Position numbers and translations under genes: made by a program. From the NCBI GenBank assembly GCA_035041965.1, contig JAPYMA010000467.1, positions 84,562-148,561 of the forward strand: a stretch of DNA of 64,000 bases. The letters run 5' to 3'. The notes below the pieces were generated by a model. It was not told the DNA's origin. It worked only from the letters and a program-made list of their open reading frames with translations, and did not search any database. This DNA is from Anisakis pegreffii. Lineage: Eukaryota > Nematoda > Chromadorea > Rhabditida > Anisakidae. Positions 36,538-48,751 of this stretch are shown one piece after another (position 1 is the stretch's first letter; each line of letters opens with the position of its first letter).

Positions 36538-39022
36538 TCACTTCTTCTTCGGTACTAATTTAAACGAACTTCTTACCCGTCGATCGTTGACTGATTGCAT
36601 TTCGCGTGCATTATCACCAGTTACCGTGCGCAGAATGTTCAACTGAAATATTTGCGTCGCAACTTATTAAAACACTGCAATGCGAATAAATCATTGCGAG
36701 AATACCTTACTAAATCATATCATTTGCATGCGATCACTCAAAGGAACTGCAAATGAAGATTGAAGATCGATTCATGACCTGTGAAATCCCGATAGGAATC
36801 GGTCGATGGAGAACAGTCCAGATGACGCATTCTGTCGTGATTAGATAATCACGAAAAGGAAAAGAGTTTAAAATACGAAAAGAAAATGATTCATGAATTT
36901 ACAACGTTACCATAAGAATCTAAGGAGACTGAACAAAGGCGAGATAGGAAATGTGATAAGAAGGGCATCAAATATAAGCCATCACAAGGATTATTAATAG
37001 AAACGAATAAGAACAACATGAGAATATGAATATCGAAAGTAAGAATGGCGAATCATTCATCCCACATTTCTTGTTCTGTACGGTTTATCTGTATCGTTGT
37101 AGATTATTGTAAGCCGTATTACTAATAGTTAAGTTATATTTATTACTAATAGTTAAGATGACTAATGATATTAATAGTTAAGGTCACAATATTGATAACA
37201 GTTAAGATTAATTCGAAATCAGTAATAAGCAATTGGAAATTTTGAATTTAAGAGATATTATCACGAGGTGTTGTTATCATTAATAATGTTATTATTACTG
37301 TCAGTATAACACTGTCGTCATTATGAATGTTGTTGTTTACGTCGTTATCATTATCGATTACATTTTCCTATGAATGCTATGGCTATGGTTTAATTACCCA
37401 AGTTTGAGATTAAAAGATTAACGACAAATGCGTATAGTCGTTACACATTCACTGAACGGGGGTTTTGTGAGTGAACCTTGATAAGTATAATATGACAGCT
37501 TTTCTGAAATTCACTACACTTCATGCACTTCTTTGTTAGGCTTTTCAGCGACTTTTCAGAACAAAACATGTAGATAATTTTACCTCTGCTGATCTACCAC
37601 AATCATAAATTGATCTGCCAATTTATTTTGCAACGATGACAAGCATTATTTAAAATGAAAAAGTCTATGCATGTCATCACGAGGTAAAAACTGCGAAACA
37701 TCAAAATTATTTTCATGTTCGGCCGGTCTATCACGATCCATCGCTTGTTGTATTGCGTCGAGCAGCGGACGAAATCGCTCGCTGTCATTCTCGTTTGCCT
37801 TAACAAGACATTTGCACTTATCAACGATCATACTGCTATGGATATGCAACTCGATAAACCGAAAGAAAAACCGCCAATATAGCTATCCCATCGGAGAAAG
37901 CCAAGCACTGCTTGTATGTACCGTATTTCTGCTTCCAGAATGTGAAATGCAACTGAAATACGATTACTTGTTGCAATAGAACATTCAGTTGCTGGTCATT
38001 TATGGAGTGAAACGATATGAATTGCTCATAAAACCCGCAAAGAATCAAATTCTTATCAAATGTTAAAGAGAGTATCATCCATCCACCTCCCCAGAAAAAG
38101 CATGTCTATTAAGCTGATGTCCACTGCCATCCTCTTCGGTATAACCCCAATGACCGTGGAACTCTTTGAGGCGATAAACGTCTTTTAGATGATCAGCGGA
38201 TAGTGCTGAAATGAGCACTTTCATATTCATCAGCATGAAAAGAACATAAAATTTGTTCATATTGCTCTCTCCCTGAGATATAGCTAACTCTTTGTTTATT
38301 TGATGAGGTCAGAAGCCTTCCTGCATCTAATCTCCAACTGAGCAGTAGATGTATATGATGGGATGTAACATTTTGTTTGGTACCACATTCGTTTGAAATG
38401 GACCGTTAAATGATATTTTATGATACGGTATGATCTGAAATATACTCACTAGACGTAGCAGTAGGGCTTGCCTTGCACGTGAATCCTTGCGATAGAATCT
38501 GCAATGACAGTGACATACAACTCGAATTATTAGCGCATTCAACAAGTTATGATGAGAGAATTCATTTTTCAAAGTGAATATGACAATACTTCTGATGAGT
38601 TCGAATATTCATCTAATTGAATCTGGCCTTGAAAATACTCTAACGACTGACAGTTGGTGTGGCAGTCAACGACAAACACTAACTGACTGACTATGAGAGC
38701 TTACCGAGAGAGCGGCTTGCTTTTCATTTGGACATGTGCATTGAAAAATGAAATGTGAGGCTATTACTTGATTGAACAGCATGCATGGGTGCTGCATAGC
38801 TTCTGAATAGCGTTTATACTCTATGATGGAAACAATAAGGATTGATTTGCACTCGATGACGTGATTCCGTCGTGAATCTGCAACTCACTCTGACAGTTTT
38901 GAAATCACCGATCGTGTAACTGAATTTGAGATTCTTTGATTTCAGACTGCTATCGTAATCAACGATCTCCTTGCATATGTCGATCGGTGCTTGTTTCTGA
39001 CCAGTGCTGTTACTGCAATCGT
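36538..39022 (-). CDS. Alpha-carbonic anhydrase-like, copy 2, with lost active-site elements (5' end not certain)
   Basis: This is a tandem paralogue of the gene at 31779-33406, with the same exon order and phases. Exons, approximately: 39022-38887 (GQKQAPIDICKEIVDYD), about 38215-38090 (EFHGHWGYTEEDGSGHQLN, FSGE), about 37955-37868 (LHFTFW, DGIAILAVF), about 37810-37680 (ending FDVSQFLP), about 36830-36775 (CVIWTVLHRPIPIG) and about 36640-36538 (NAREMQSVNDRRVRSSFK). His94, His96 and His119 are kept. Glu106 is Gly (GSGH). The segment equivalent to HYYTYEGSITVPPFS, which carries Thr199, is absent: the exon begins CACGACAG|AATGCG, and LP(c) joins (aa)TGC in frame. I searched 36840-37690 by eye and found no substitute. 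It may be a catalytically weak carbonic anhydrase-related protein or an early pseudogene. Confidence 0.75.
37120..37210 (+). repeat. Short degenerate repeat (TTAATAGTTAAG words)
   Basis: ACTAATAGTTAAG and close variants recur four times between about 37120 and 37205. It lies in an intron of carbonic anhydrase copy 2. Confidence 0.5.
37387..37408 (+). other. Exact copy of the 22-base nematode SL1 spliced-leader exon
   Basis: From GGTTTAATTA to GTTTGAG all 22 bases equal the canonical SL1 exon. It lies on the plus strand inside an intron of the minus-strand carbonic anhydrase copy 2. The next bases are ATTAAAAG rather than the GT donor of an SL RNA gene. No Sm site or SL RNA stem-loops follow, so it is not a working SL RNA gene. 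An ATG 19 bases later opens a 17-codon frame (MRIVVTHSLNGGFVSEP). A reverse-transcribed, trans-spliced mRNA fragment is the simplest explanation. Confidence 0.85.
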
Positions 39023-40548
39023 CTGAAACTGCTCACCATTCAAAAACACCTCGAGTCTTAAAACAAAATTTCTCGGCATTCAAATGATAACTCTCACAAT
39101 CGCTGACAATCTCAAATAACCGATTGAGAAATAGGGCTGTGGAAAAGTGGAACCGTACCTTCAGATGTCAGTGAAGAACTGCTAGATGATCATGAAGTCG
39201 TGGTCATGATCGCCTGTACAATAAGCCCGTGTTAGCGTAATAGAAACAAGAACCCACAAAAATCCTTCACATTTCAATATTGAATTTTAAACTAATCATA
39301 GGCGTTCGCGTAACAAAAACACAGGTCAGATGCAAGCTTTTTACGGCTGAACAACAAGAGACAGAACATTTGAGCTAGAAGCTAATCTTATCTTACAACT
39401 GTGATTACCGACCCTCAATTACGGTTTTATATGCTGAATTATGCCATTAAGAACGTACACTGAATAAAACATCGTAATTATTTGCACATAGTTACTCCAA
39501 ATCTTCTGAAGAGCTGAAATCTACTAACTAACGAAAGTTTCTCCACTAGAATTAGTCCAGTCTACAGCAGATTATAAGTTTCAAATGCAGTGATAAACTT
39601 TATGTGTCATCGAAACAAAGCAAAAATTGCTACGAAACAGGCGAAGCATCATTTCCAACTGAAAGGAAAGATATCAAAAGCAAAGCAATATCCGATTGGA
39701 GAACATCTCAACACATGTTGTATTTGCAGTTGATTTGTACAATATATTCACAAGTCAAACATGCTCCATCTTCTAGTAACCTGAACAGAAAGCTCAGATA
39801 CCATCCTACTAAAACTTCGGTTAGCAAGTTTGACAAGTTAAATGATGGAATTATAATATCAGATGTGATTATTGGATTAGTTGATTCAAATTCGGTATTT
39901 TGATTACATTTGCAAGTCGAGTATCATGTAAAAGCGAGGACTCTTGCAAAATGAGATTAACTTAAAGTCATTATTCTGAGCTACGACGTTACACTGTTCT
40001 CAGAATTGTTTTGTAAATGGTCTCTTAGTCGCTGAACATCGTATTAATGAAAATGTTGCAAACAGAATCGATGGCGATGAGGTGTATCTAATCACATTTT
40101 CAAGCGGACTGATTGCGAAAGGTCAATAAATCAACAAATTAAATGTGAAAAAAATCGTTTTATTAGATTCTCAAATTCGACTACCAAACACCATATAAAC
40201 GGGTTTAATGTACATAATAGTGATGATAACTGACCAAAGTTCGGTCGGTAAAATCCAACGAAGTCTGGTCGGATTCCGATCGAAAAACTTTTAATCCCGA
40301 TCGCTGAAAAGCCGATTCAATTCCGACTGGACCGAAAGTTGGTTCGCTTACCATCCCTAATACATAAACAAGAACACTTCAGTGGGATACGATGGATAAG
40401 TATGCGGACAGGCGACTTATGTAGTTATAGTTATTGCTGGACTACAGAATCGTCGATTATAATCGTGAACAATTTCGACATTCTCAAGTGCGGTTCATAT
40501 TTGATTGAAAGCATATCCTTATTTGGCATCGTCGAGATGAGATTCATT
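39023..40548. other. Intergenic, upstream of carbonic anhydrase copy 2
   Basis: It may hold a 5' exon of copy 2, which I could not identify. A short plus-strand open frame at 39604-39903 has no recognisable domain. The TCGGTCGG repeat at 40234-40342 is listed separately. Confidence 0.4.
40234..40342. repeat. TCGGTCGG-rich foldback repeat, copy 1
   Basis: It starts CCAAAGTTCGGTCGGT and ends with an imperfect inverse, ACCGAAAGTTGG. Several GGTCGGATTCCGA-like words lie between. The same vocabulary recurs at 46200-46463. Confidence 0.6.
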
Positions 40549-42340
40549 CTACTGCATCACGCAATATCCACTTACACACTGCCATCCCGGTGTACAATCC
40601 AGAAAATTGTTACATTTGATCACATCTTCTGAAACATTGTTTCATCGTTTCAAAACACTTATATCTCCAATTCAAGTTCATCTTCCTAATCCTGTACGCC
40701 TCAATATCCACATATTGCAATCGAAACGCCTCATACCCGATCAGAACATCTATTGAACAGCTATTTTTTGATTTGATCTCATCAAGAATAATGTCAAAGA
40801 TGATCATAATAATCGCTAATATCAAAGCTGTTAACGCTCTATGCGAGGTTATGATTTCATGGAAAACGAATTTGCTTGCCTCACCTTTCGGTTTCGGTTT
40901 CTGCTTAGCTTTCTGCTTTTTGAACTCTTCAAGTGTTTCGCATTTTCCTTTGATACAAACGTGAGGTATTGATTGGTCACAGTCCAGCGGTATCTTACAC
41001 TTTGTTGGTTCACCATGCACTGAAATTAATCATTCTAACTAACACTTAGCTCTGGACATGATTATTCAGCTGTTGAAATATTAATCGAGTATGTGGATCG
41101 GATCATGGCAGAGATGGTGAATATGAACGAGATTTGTTAATGAATGTGTCAGGCAAACACAAACCCTTTCTTGAAGACATGCAGGCGAACGCTACTGATG
41201 TGAATAAAATCAAAAGTAATACCGATCGCGTGCATTTCATCATCTTTTGGAAACAACGTATTCCCTTCAACAGATAAAGCGCATCTCCATTGATGAGTCA
41301 AGCTGACATTCTGACTCGTCAGAATTAATTTCTACTCGTAATACTGTAACCGACTGGTCACGAACAAGAAAGATAAGTAACTGAACTGGTAAATGAATAA
41401 GCTAATTAGCAGCGGTGTTATGAACTTCGAAATGAATAACAATCACTGAACTTTAACAAGACGCAGAACAACTTATTAAGATGTATACCCCCTGGACAAA
41501 TAATCCAAGAGATTTGAAAAGTAAATAAGTCGCAATCGATCAAAATTTGTCGAAAACATTCGGTTGTTTGGTTGCGGAACAAGTATAAGTAACGAATAGG
41601 AGATAAAACTGGTTTTACACCTATCCTCATCACAGTTGATATGAACACATCAGAAACAAAATTACTACATTTGACCTCTCCAATTTTATGCTATATTACC
41701 GATCAGCTATGCAAATAAATCATTCTACCTAATAGTGCTAATGATTCCATATCGTTTCTGTATTAACCTCACAAAAACGCGCATCAAATTGATATGCCTT
41801 AATCTATTGCTTTAATCTCGAACATAGAATATTACACGATAAATATTACTCTAATTTACTCTTGAACAAATTACTCTCAATTCCTTTTGAACAATAAATC
41901 GATGCGATATCGTCAAACAATAACACCAACTTAAATGAAATGAAATATGTGTGTATTGCATCATATGCCTATCGTTCCATTCTCAAATTGATGTGTTCTG
42001 TTTTACGTTTCAATCAATACGTCATTTCCATGTACTTCTCTTATTTCGTGCTTCTTATTTTGTTTCATTCCATTGTCTCAAACAGCAAACATTTTATTTA
42101 AGTGGTCCCCATCGCTATTAGTAAAACGCACCAAGAAGAATCATCTAAACGAACGGTACTCCTCAAATTTGTAGATGAATAAAAATGCATGAACAGCAAA
42201 CAAGCAATAGCATTCGAAATACCACACAACGAAATGCAGTTAAAAAGTGATAAAACAATACGCAGTTTGCATAGCACAATGTACATACCACAGAACTGAC
42301 TCAATATCACAACAGTTATCACAGCCCCAAATGATTGCAT
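40549..42340 (-). CDS. Small secreted cysteine-rich protein, 88 residues, two C-x5-C repeats
   Basis: I do not recognise the family. Three exons join in phase: 42289-42340, 40885-41019 and 40549-40628. They total 267 bases, or 88 residues plus stop. The first exon is a signal peptide (MQSFGAVITVVILSQF). The mature part has two similar four-cysteine modules, CKIPLDC...CIKGKC and CNNFLDC...CVSGYC, of pattern C-x5-C-x5/7-C-x4-C with LD before the second cysteine. A lysine-rich linker (KKQKAKQKPKPK) separates them. Donors are G|GTATGT and G|GTGAGG; both downstream acceptors are TTTCAG. The eight cysteines suggest four disulfides and an extracellular role. A role in the cuticle, in secretion or as an inhibitor is possible, but nothing in the sequence decides. 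Confidence 0.75.
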
Positions 42341-42572
42341 TTTATAATACGCAACTGATCATCGCAATACTTCTAAATCAGTGTCAAAAGTTGTAATTTC
42401 CTCAAAAATTCAGTCAGTCATAAAATCAAATCTCATCAGGGAATGCACCTTAGAAGTTGCATTTTCAAGGTCCATGAAAAACTGAAATCAAAGCGATTTT
42501 CAGTGCGGAATGTGAATGATATAATAAAAAAGAACAAACAATAGAGCAATAACAAAGAAATGATTGACTGCA

Positions 42573-44842
42573 TCATCCTTTCAGTACCGTTGCACTTTCG
42601 CGATCATATTCCGCCTTCGTCTTGAACTTATCCACATAATATTCTATTGTTTTTAACAAACCAGCATCGAACTCGGTTGTGCATTTCCACTTCAGTTCCT
42701 TTTTGATCTTCGTAAAATCGATAAAGTATCGACGGTCATGATATGGCCTATCGGGGATGTAACGGAATGTTGGTACCGTCTGCGGCCTGAAATCAAGTCC
42801 ACATCGAAAACGTGTGGACCTCGTATCATCATGAACAAGACTTATCAAATACTCATTTCAAGCAAAACAACCTAAGCCAACAGCCAATCGATCATTCACA
42901 CCTGTTCAGCAGTTTAGCAACAGTTTGATGAATCTGCACTGTCAGATCGTAATTACACTTCTCGAAATCGGTGCCAATATTATACGTCTCTCCAAGTCGG
43001 CCGCTCTCGGTGATTCGACGAACTGCTTCCGCGCAGTCGTCTACATACATCCAATTCCTAAATTAATAACGCATCCACTATAAATGTTATCTAAAGTACT
43101 AATATAACGCTTAAGAATATACCTGGTATGTTGACCATCACCCATCAGAGGGTATGGCTTCTTTTCGATCGCAAGTGCTGTGAATTTTGGAATAAGCTTT
43201 GAGCTGGCTTGTCTTGGACCATAAACGTTATTCATTCGTACCATTACATACGGAATCTTGTATGAATGCTGAAATAGGATTGGATAAAGCGTCGCTTCAT
43301 GACAGTGTAATGCTAGTGGATTAGAATTACAGCACGCTTTGAGCCTAGACTTGATAGCATGCGAAAAGTGCAGAATTCATTGAAGATAAGTAAATCGTAG
43401 CCAACTAATGATTTTATTCTTTAAACGAATGCAATCCATCAATGTTTCTGAACAGAAATCCAACAACTTTTGCGACCCAAACAAAGAAACTGCGAAAAAT
43501 TTCTTCATTACAGTTGAGCATTCCTAAACTTGTCGCACAACAAAGAATTTTCGCTTGATTCCCGGAAAACCGGAATCGTTGGATTTGAGTGGTGAACAAT
43601 TGTAAATAACTGCAATCTTTCAAAGAACAATTTTTTTGCTGGAAAAGGAAAAGGGCTGATGTAAAACGAACCCAGTAGGCATTGATGATTAGTTCACAAG
43701 CAGCTTTACTAGCAGCATAAGGATTTGTGGGATTGGGTAACGACATTTCGCTTTTTGCTGTTCTATCATCCTTTGAATCACCGTATACCTCATCTTTAAA
43801 TTGTTCATTTGATCAATTCGAGTTGGATTGATTCACAATTTGATCACTTGAAGAATTATTTTTTGGATCGTATCGCAATCAGTTTGCGTCCCCTTTCCTT
43901 CTTCGGATGGAGGTGTGAATCTGGTGGAATGCACCGACAAATGAACAGCTGCGTACCAGTGCTGATATGAACGAAACGTCGTAAGTTGTGATAATGAAAG
44001 GTGAGCGCCTCAAGCAATGTGGTTGTCGATAGAATATTCTCATCGATCGTATGCAGTCGATCCGTGTAAGACTCGTCGACGTGCGTTATCGCTGCGAAAT
44101 TAATCACTGTATCAATCTGAATAAATCAAATAAGGTTATCTGTGCCGCGTCGGCCAATGATCATCGGATTTCGATGAAGAGCATTGACCTGATGTTCATT
44201 GAGCAAGTCTGTGATAAGATCCATATTGCGTATCGTTCCATTCACAAATGTGTATCGTTCCGAATTTGCGACCGACGACACTATGTGATCCTCTGATGCA
44301 CCATATTCCAGTTTGTCGATATTCACAATGCTGTATGTTTATATCAATGCACAACTAATACACATCGTAAGAAGGAAGCTAGTAAACTTATTCGAAATGG
44401 AAACGTTTGAATAGGATATGAGTGATTGCTGTTAAAGGTGCACATCCGAAAAGACAAACGACCAATTCTAATTGAATTCGATTTGATATCTTGACATTTA
44501 CATTAAAAATCGACGTAATATCTTCCTAAATATTATCCGGATACGATAGCAACTGATCAAATTGAAACACTTCTGTCACTTCAATCAGGAAAGCGTCTGA
44601 GTAAGAGGGACCTCCATCAGATGACCTCATGTAAGTTGGTCTATTCAAGAAGTCCGTCAAACAGATCCGTTCGAAAGTTGTTCGAGCCTCAGCTTGTAAC
44701 ATCAAAAACTAAAGGCTGACCGAGTTGAATGCCATTTCTCGAAGATATAATTGATAAAGTTTGAGCCGATAAATCCACATCCACCGGTGATTAACACAGA
44801 ATGAGGCTTCGTGCGCACTTGTGTATCTGATGCGGTCGCCAT
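42573..44842 (-). CDS. rml-2: RmlB/TGDS-type nucleotide-sugar 4,6-dehydratase
   Basis: This is an extended short-chain dehydrogenase. RmlB-type enzymes convert dTDP-glucose to the 4-keto-6-deoxy sugar using bound NAD. The start is ATG 44842-44840 (MATASDTQVRTKPHSVLITG), directly after a TTTTTAG acceptor. Exons, approximately: 44842-44727 (GGCGFIGSN, the Rossmann glycine motif), about 44340-44160 (NIDKLEYGAS), about 44115-43970 (DTVINFAAITHVDESYTD, FVHISTG), about 43795-43675 (DEVYGD, NPYAASKAACE), about 43265-43135 (VYGPRQASSKLIPKF, PLMGDGQHTR), about 43060-42905 (NWMYVDDCAEAV, ETYNIGT) and about 42790-42573 (RPYHDRRYFIDFTKI). The ST(D)EVYG and YxxxK catalytic motifs are complete. The symbol follows the C. 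elegans homologue as I recall it; substrate specificity is inferred from the family. Confidence 0.88.
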
Positions 44843-44849
44843 CTAAAAA
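44843..44849 (-). promoter_or_regulatory. Probable trans-splice acceptor of the dehydratase gene
   Basis: TTTTTAG directly abuts the ATG on the minus strand. The 5' untranslated region would then be just the spliced leader. Confidence 0.5.
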
Positions 44850-46199
44850 GTTATATTTGAAGTGACCAAATGTCATTAATATGACGATTAAAAGTGATAA
44901 GAATGAACAATAATCTTATTGACGAGTGTTCACTTAAGGTTAGGACAAGATAATAGTGGTGGATGTGTGTAGTCGAGATATGACAATTCTGCTTAAGTAC
45001 ATTCGACTTGCTAACGAAAATCATCCATTCTGCGGGTTAAGATGTCAGGAACGGCTTTAAGTGGATCTGATCATGCAATATACCGCGCCATGTCAACACC
45101 ACATTCTTGCGTTGCCGATCAATTGTGGGCAATTGCTTCATATATCCTCAAGATTTGATCTACTCATGAAAGCATGAAAGTGCTGATCATGAACGATCAC
45201 GTGCAAGAAAAATCAAGATAACTAAGCGACCTCTGAAGATTTGAACTGAGCTAAAGGTAAGATTCTTGGTGAGAATGTTCACTTTTTGGAATGATCACCA
45301 ACAACATTAGGTGTCATAACTGCTGCTTGAAACAAATTCAAAGATCATCAAAAGCACATCACAACTTCAATAAGCATCCAGGTCCAAGTAAAATGAAAGA
45401 GAATAAACGAAATATAAATAGGATCGATACATTCTCCAATACAACAACGAACAATCTTGAATCAATCCATCCACTACTTTCAGTAGATAACCCAAATAGT
45501 TTCAATGTGTATTATAATCAGTGAACGTCCGATGACCCAAATTAATAAATCATAGATTAAAGTTATCGATTCCGTTAGTCATATTGCGAGTTGTTATCGT
45601 CGAGAGATCATCAAGAACAATTCACTTTCTCGGAACGTGCGTCGCATCATCAACCCAATATTGAATTCACACTGGTGCCCCATTCTCTGTGCACTAATTA
45701 ATTCTGTCAGTTTTACCTCATCAATTATACCCATTTATTGTTTGCGTCATATTGTTGCCATGAAACGAGAATCGGATCAAAAGTTTCTCATGTGGATCGC
45801 ACTTATAAATTTTGGAACGGTTATGAACATCTCAAGACCAATGAACGAAACAAGACAAAGAACATGGGGATTTTATGGGATATCATGAATCCGGGATACA
45901 AATCCGACAATTGACCCAATTTGGTAGAACATTTTCAGATTCTTGATTAATACGCGGTTCCCGACTTTGTGATAAACGCCGATCACCAAACAGAAGGCAT
46001 CAAATCGAGAATATGACATGAAAGATGCACTTCAATACGAATCTTCATCATTTTCTTATTCCTCTCTATCATCAGGCATCACCATTTATTGCTGTCGATT
46101 CCTTTTGAGAATGCTCAAGCGATTTGAGACAACTGAAATTTTTGTTGTCTTCAAGGATGTGAACGGAAATTATTGTGACTGTCGGAATGATGAAAAGTT

Positions 46200-46463
46200 A
46201 AGTCGGTCAGATCCCGACCGATGCATTCCGACCGTTAGAATTTCAAAATGTCACTTCGGTCGGATTCTAACCGAACTGTTTCGACAGTCGTAATGAGAAA
46301 TGTGGAATCGGTCGGATTCTGATCGACGTGTTTCGACAGTCGAATATTCAAGATGTCAATTCGGTTGAATTTCGACCGATCCATTCCGACCGTCGGTAGG
46401 AATTTCCGCTGCCGAAATGATGAAATTGAATGTCGGTCGATTTCTACCGACATTCAATTTCAT
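46200..46463. repeat. TCGGTCGG-rich repeat block, copy 2, ending in an 18-base hairpin
   Basis: Words such as TTCGGTCGGATTCTAACCGA and GTTTCGACAGTCG recur several times in both orientations. The block ends with ATGAAATTGAATGTCGGT (46419-46436), whose exact reverse complement is 46446-46463 across a 9-base loop. Confidence 0.7.
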
Positions 46464-46988
46464 TCGGATGCCATCACTACACAACAAGACCTCCAATCAT
46501 AACGCTGCAGCCCAATGAAAGAATACCATCCGTCTGGATGTTTCATGCTTTTTGGAATGTAAATTCAACAAGTCCGGTAAGCAAAATTTCATCAGAACTG
46601 GCGTTTGAAATCTCATCTCAATTTGAAATCGTTAAATCTCACATTGCACGACGTCCCAAACTGACTCGTCAATAGTTTATTCAAGCCAAAGAATGAACAG
46701 CAGTAACCAATAAAGCGATAACAACAACAGCAATCATTATCTGTTCAAAGAGTAACTTCACACCATTATCACTATCCACAACATTATCACCATCAAAACA
46801 CAACACGTCTGCATTATTACCATCATCATTATAACCAATGTTACTATATAACGAAATAAATAGCAATAAGGATAGTGCCAACACCACAAATCAATCACCA
46901 ATTCCATTACTCAAAATTCTTCAAAATTCCTTTTCAAAACTTTCAAAGGTAGTGAAAAGATAGATGGGTGCTGGTTTGTTGAAAATAT

Positions 46989-47015
46989 AAATAATAATAA
47001 TAATAATAATAATAA
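46989..47015. repeat. (AAT)n microsatellite
   Basis: About nine uninterrupted AAT/ATA trinucleotides. Confidence 0.9.
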
Positions 47016-47223
47016 GTTGAAACTAAATGATAATCAGGAGAATAAAATTTACTTTCATAATAATAGCAACATTTTTTTTCATATAACAAATGAAGAGTGT
47101 ATTGAGAATGTTTTTCAAGAACAGAGAAATCATTTCTGTGAGATACATCTCCTCAGCGATTTGAATGTCGATTAAATTGAAGCGTTTCGCTCTCGCATCA
47201 CCCCAAACCCACACTTACATCGA

Positions 47224-48736
47224 TCACTGATGAGGTGCAGGCTGTTGCTCCGTGCCAGCCGCCTGGAGAATTCATTAATAGTTATAAACAAGTATCGTAA
47301 TAATAACAACCCCCACCTCAGCATGAACTCCGGTGCGCGGAGTGCCTGCAATTCTATCTAGATACGGCTGTACATCATCATCGTCCATCACCTTGAACGG
47401 CGTGTCTTTACCAACTATTGCTATCGTTGTATTCTATAATAATGAAGAATTATAACCGAAATTTTGACAAAAAACTTTGACAGCACAATTCAACTCAACT
47501 ACAATGCCACTCTTTCATCGTTCTGAATCTGATGCAAATAAAAACCTTTTTCGAGAGGTTGTCCTCAGCTGGAAGTGTGTCTCGAAGCGCCAGCAATGCC
47601 AATTCCATTAAATGATCGAGACTGGCTAAAATTAAACAGTACATAACTGAATAATCAGTTCGATTATGGGTAAAACTGCAATAACAACAAACAACAGATA
47701 GATAATCAAAAAGGATACCATCTGGAAATTCGTCCAGGTGCCTTTCCAAGAAAGTCCGTGCACTCTGTGAGCGAGCACCGATCGAACTTGCCAAAGTTTC
47801 AACCACTTCAGCCGAAGGGTCAGTTTTCACGATATGTGCTCCTCGTTCCTGAATAAAGCATCGGTAAATGGAACCAGAAGGCGAATGCTTTCCAGTGCAG
47901 AGAAGCAACGATTGATTAACGACGTGATACGCAACAGACAGATCAAAGAAGTGAGCGATTGAGCACAAAATTCACATCGTAACCAGCAATCACCAATCCC
48001 ACACCAAAAGGACGACGTCCATAATGTTGGGTATTGGCTTGTAACTTCAACTGGATTCGATTACTCAATACATGAATCGGTACAGGCTCCTTGTAGTCCC
48101 ATCGCCAAGCGGCACATTCTGTTTGCAGGAATCGACTGAAATATTCCAGCTTCGTAGTCAATAGAAAAATTACAAACTGTAAGTAGACACAGATCCACAA
48201 CTTAAACATTCAATAAATAAAAAATCATACGAAAAAACTTACGCAAGAATACGACCATCGGATAGAAGACCCGCAATAGAAGCACCGGCATGGATGTCTA
48301 ATTCATAAACTTTCTTTTGATGGGAGCACAGCTCGTTAGCGGCACGCTGCAGTATATCAAGCATTCAGAAAGGTACTGATCGGAAATTTATAAAAAGACT
48401 GATTTTACGCTGATAGTGATCTGAATGAGTGAGGAAAAGATGGTAGGTTATGAAAGTATGAGCTCGACTGAAAGATGAGAGGATAACCTTTAAAGCAACA
48501 AGAACAGCGTGTGTGTTGCTTTTAACACCCACCGTGGCACTGCCTTGTTTCATTGCTTCGACCGCATAATCGACTTGATGCAATCGACCCTGACAGTAAT
48601 TATCAATATAGTAATGATCCTTCAGCGAACAAAAAGGCTGATTGTGAGGAAAATTGAACTGAAACATTGTTTGCAAGGTGAAACGTACCTGTGGACTCCA
48701 AACGGTCACGTCACTATCGTACTGATTACGAAACAT
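47224..48736 (-). CDS. pas-6: 20S proteasome subunit alpha type-1 (alpha-6)
   Basis: This is a structural, non-catalytic subunit of the outer alpha ring of the 20S proteasome. It starts at ATG 48736-48734 ([16 protein letters not shown]), and the first exon ends at 48689. Exon 2 is 48488-48589 ([21 protein letters not shown]), the alpha-subunit signature. Later exons, approximately: 48350-48242 ([13 protein letters not shown]), 48135-47975 ([18 protein letters not shown]), 47850-47720 ([17 protein letters not shown]), about 47628-47545 ([15 protein letters not shown]) and about 47432-47224 ([17 protein letters not shown], ending QQPAPHQ). The order and motifs match human PSMA1 closely, with a shorter acidic tail. 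A TTTCTAG acceptor eight bases before the ATG suggests trans-splicing. It is divergent from the lipase gene at 50210. Confidence 0.93.
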
Positions 48737-48744
48737 GGTTTCGA

Positions 48745-48751
48745 CTAGAAA
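48745..48751 (-). promoter_or_regulatory. Probable trans-splice acceptor of pas-6
   Basis: TTTCTAG, then eight bases (TCGAAACC), then ATG on the minus strand. Confidence 0.5.

Larger units (their letters stand above)
44850..47223. other. Intergenic between dehydratase and proteasome alpha-6
   Basis: No gene recognised. It contains the TCGGTCGG repeat block (46200-46463) and an (ATA)n microsatellite at about 46989-47015. Confidence 0.45.

Noticed and set aside
37387..37408. SL1 RNA gene
   Set aside because: The leader is followed by ATTAAAAG rather than a GT donor, and no Sm site or SL RNA stem-loops follow.
46018..46453. Open frames across the TCGGTCGG repeat
   Set aside because: They follow the repeat structure and have no domain.
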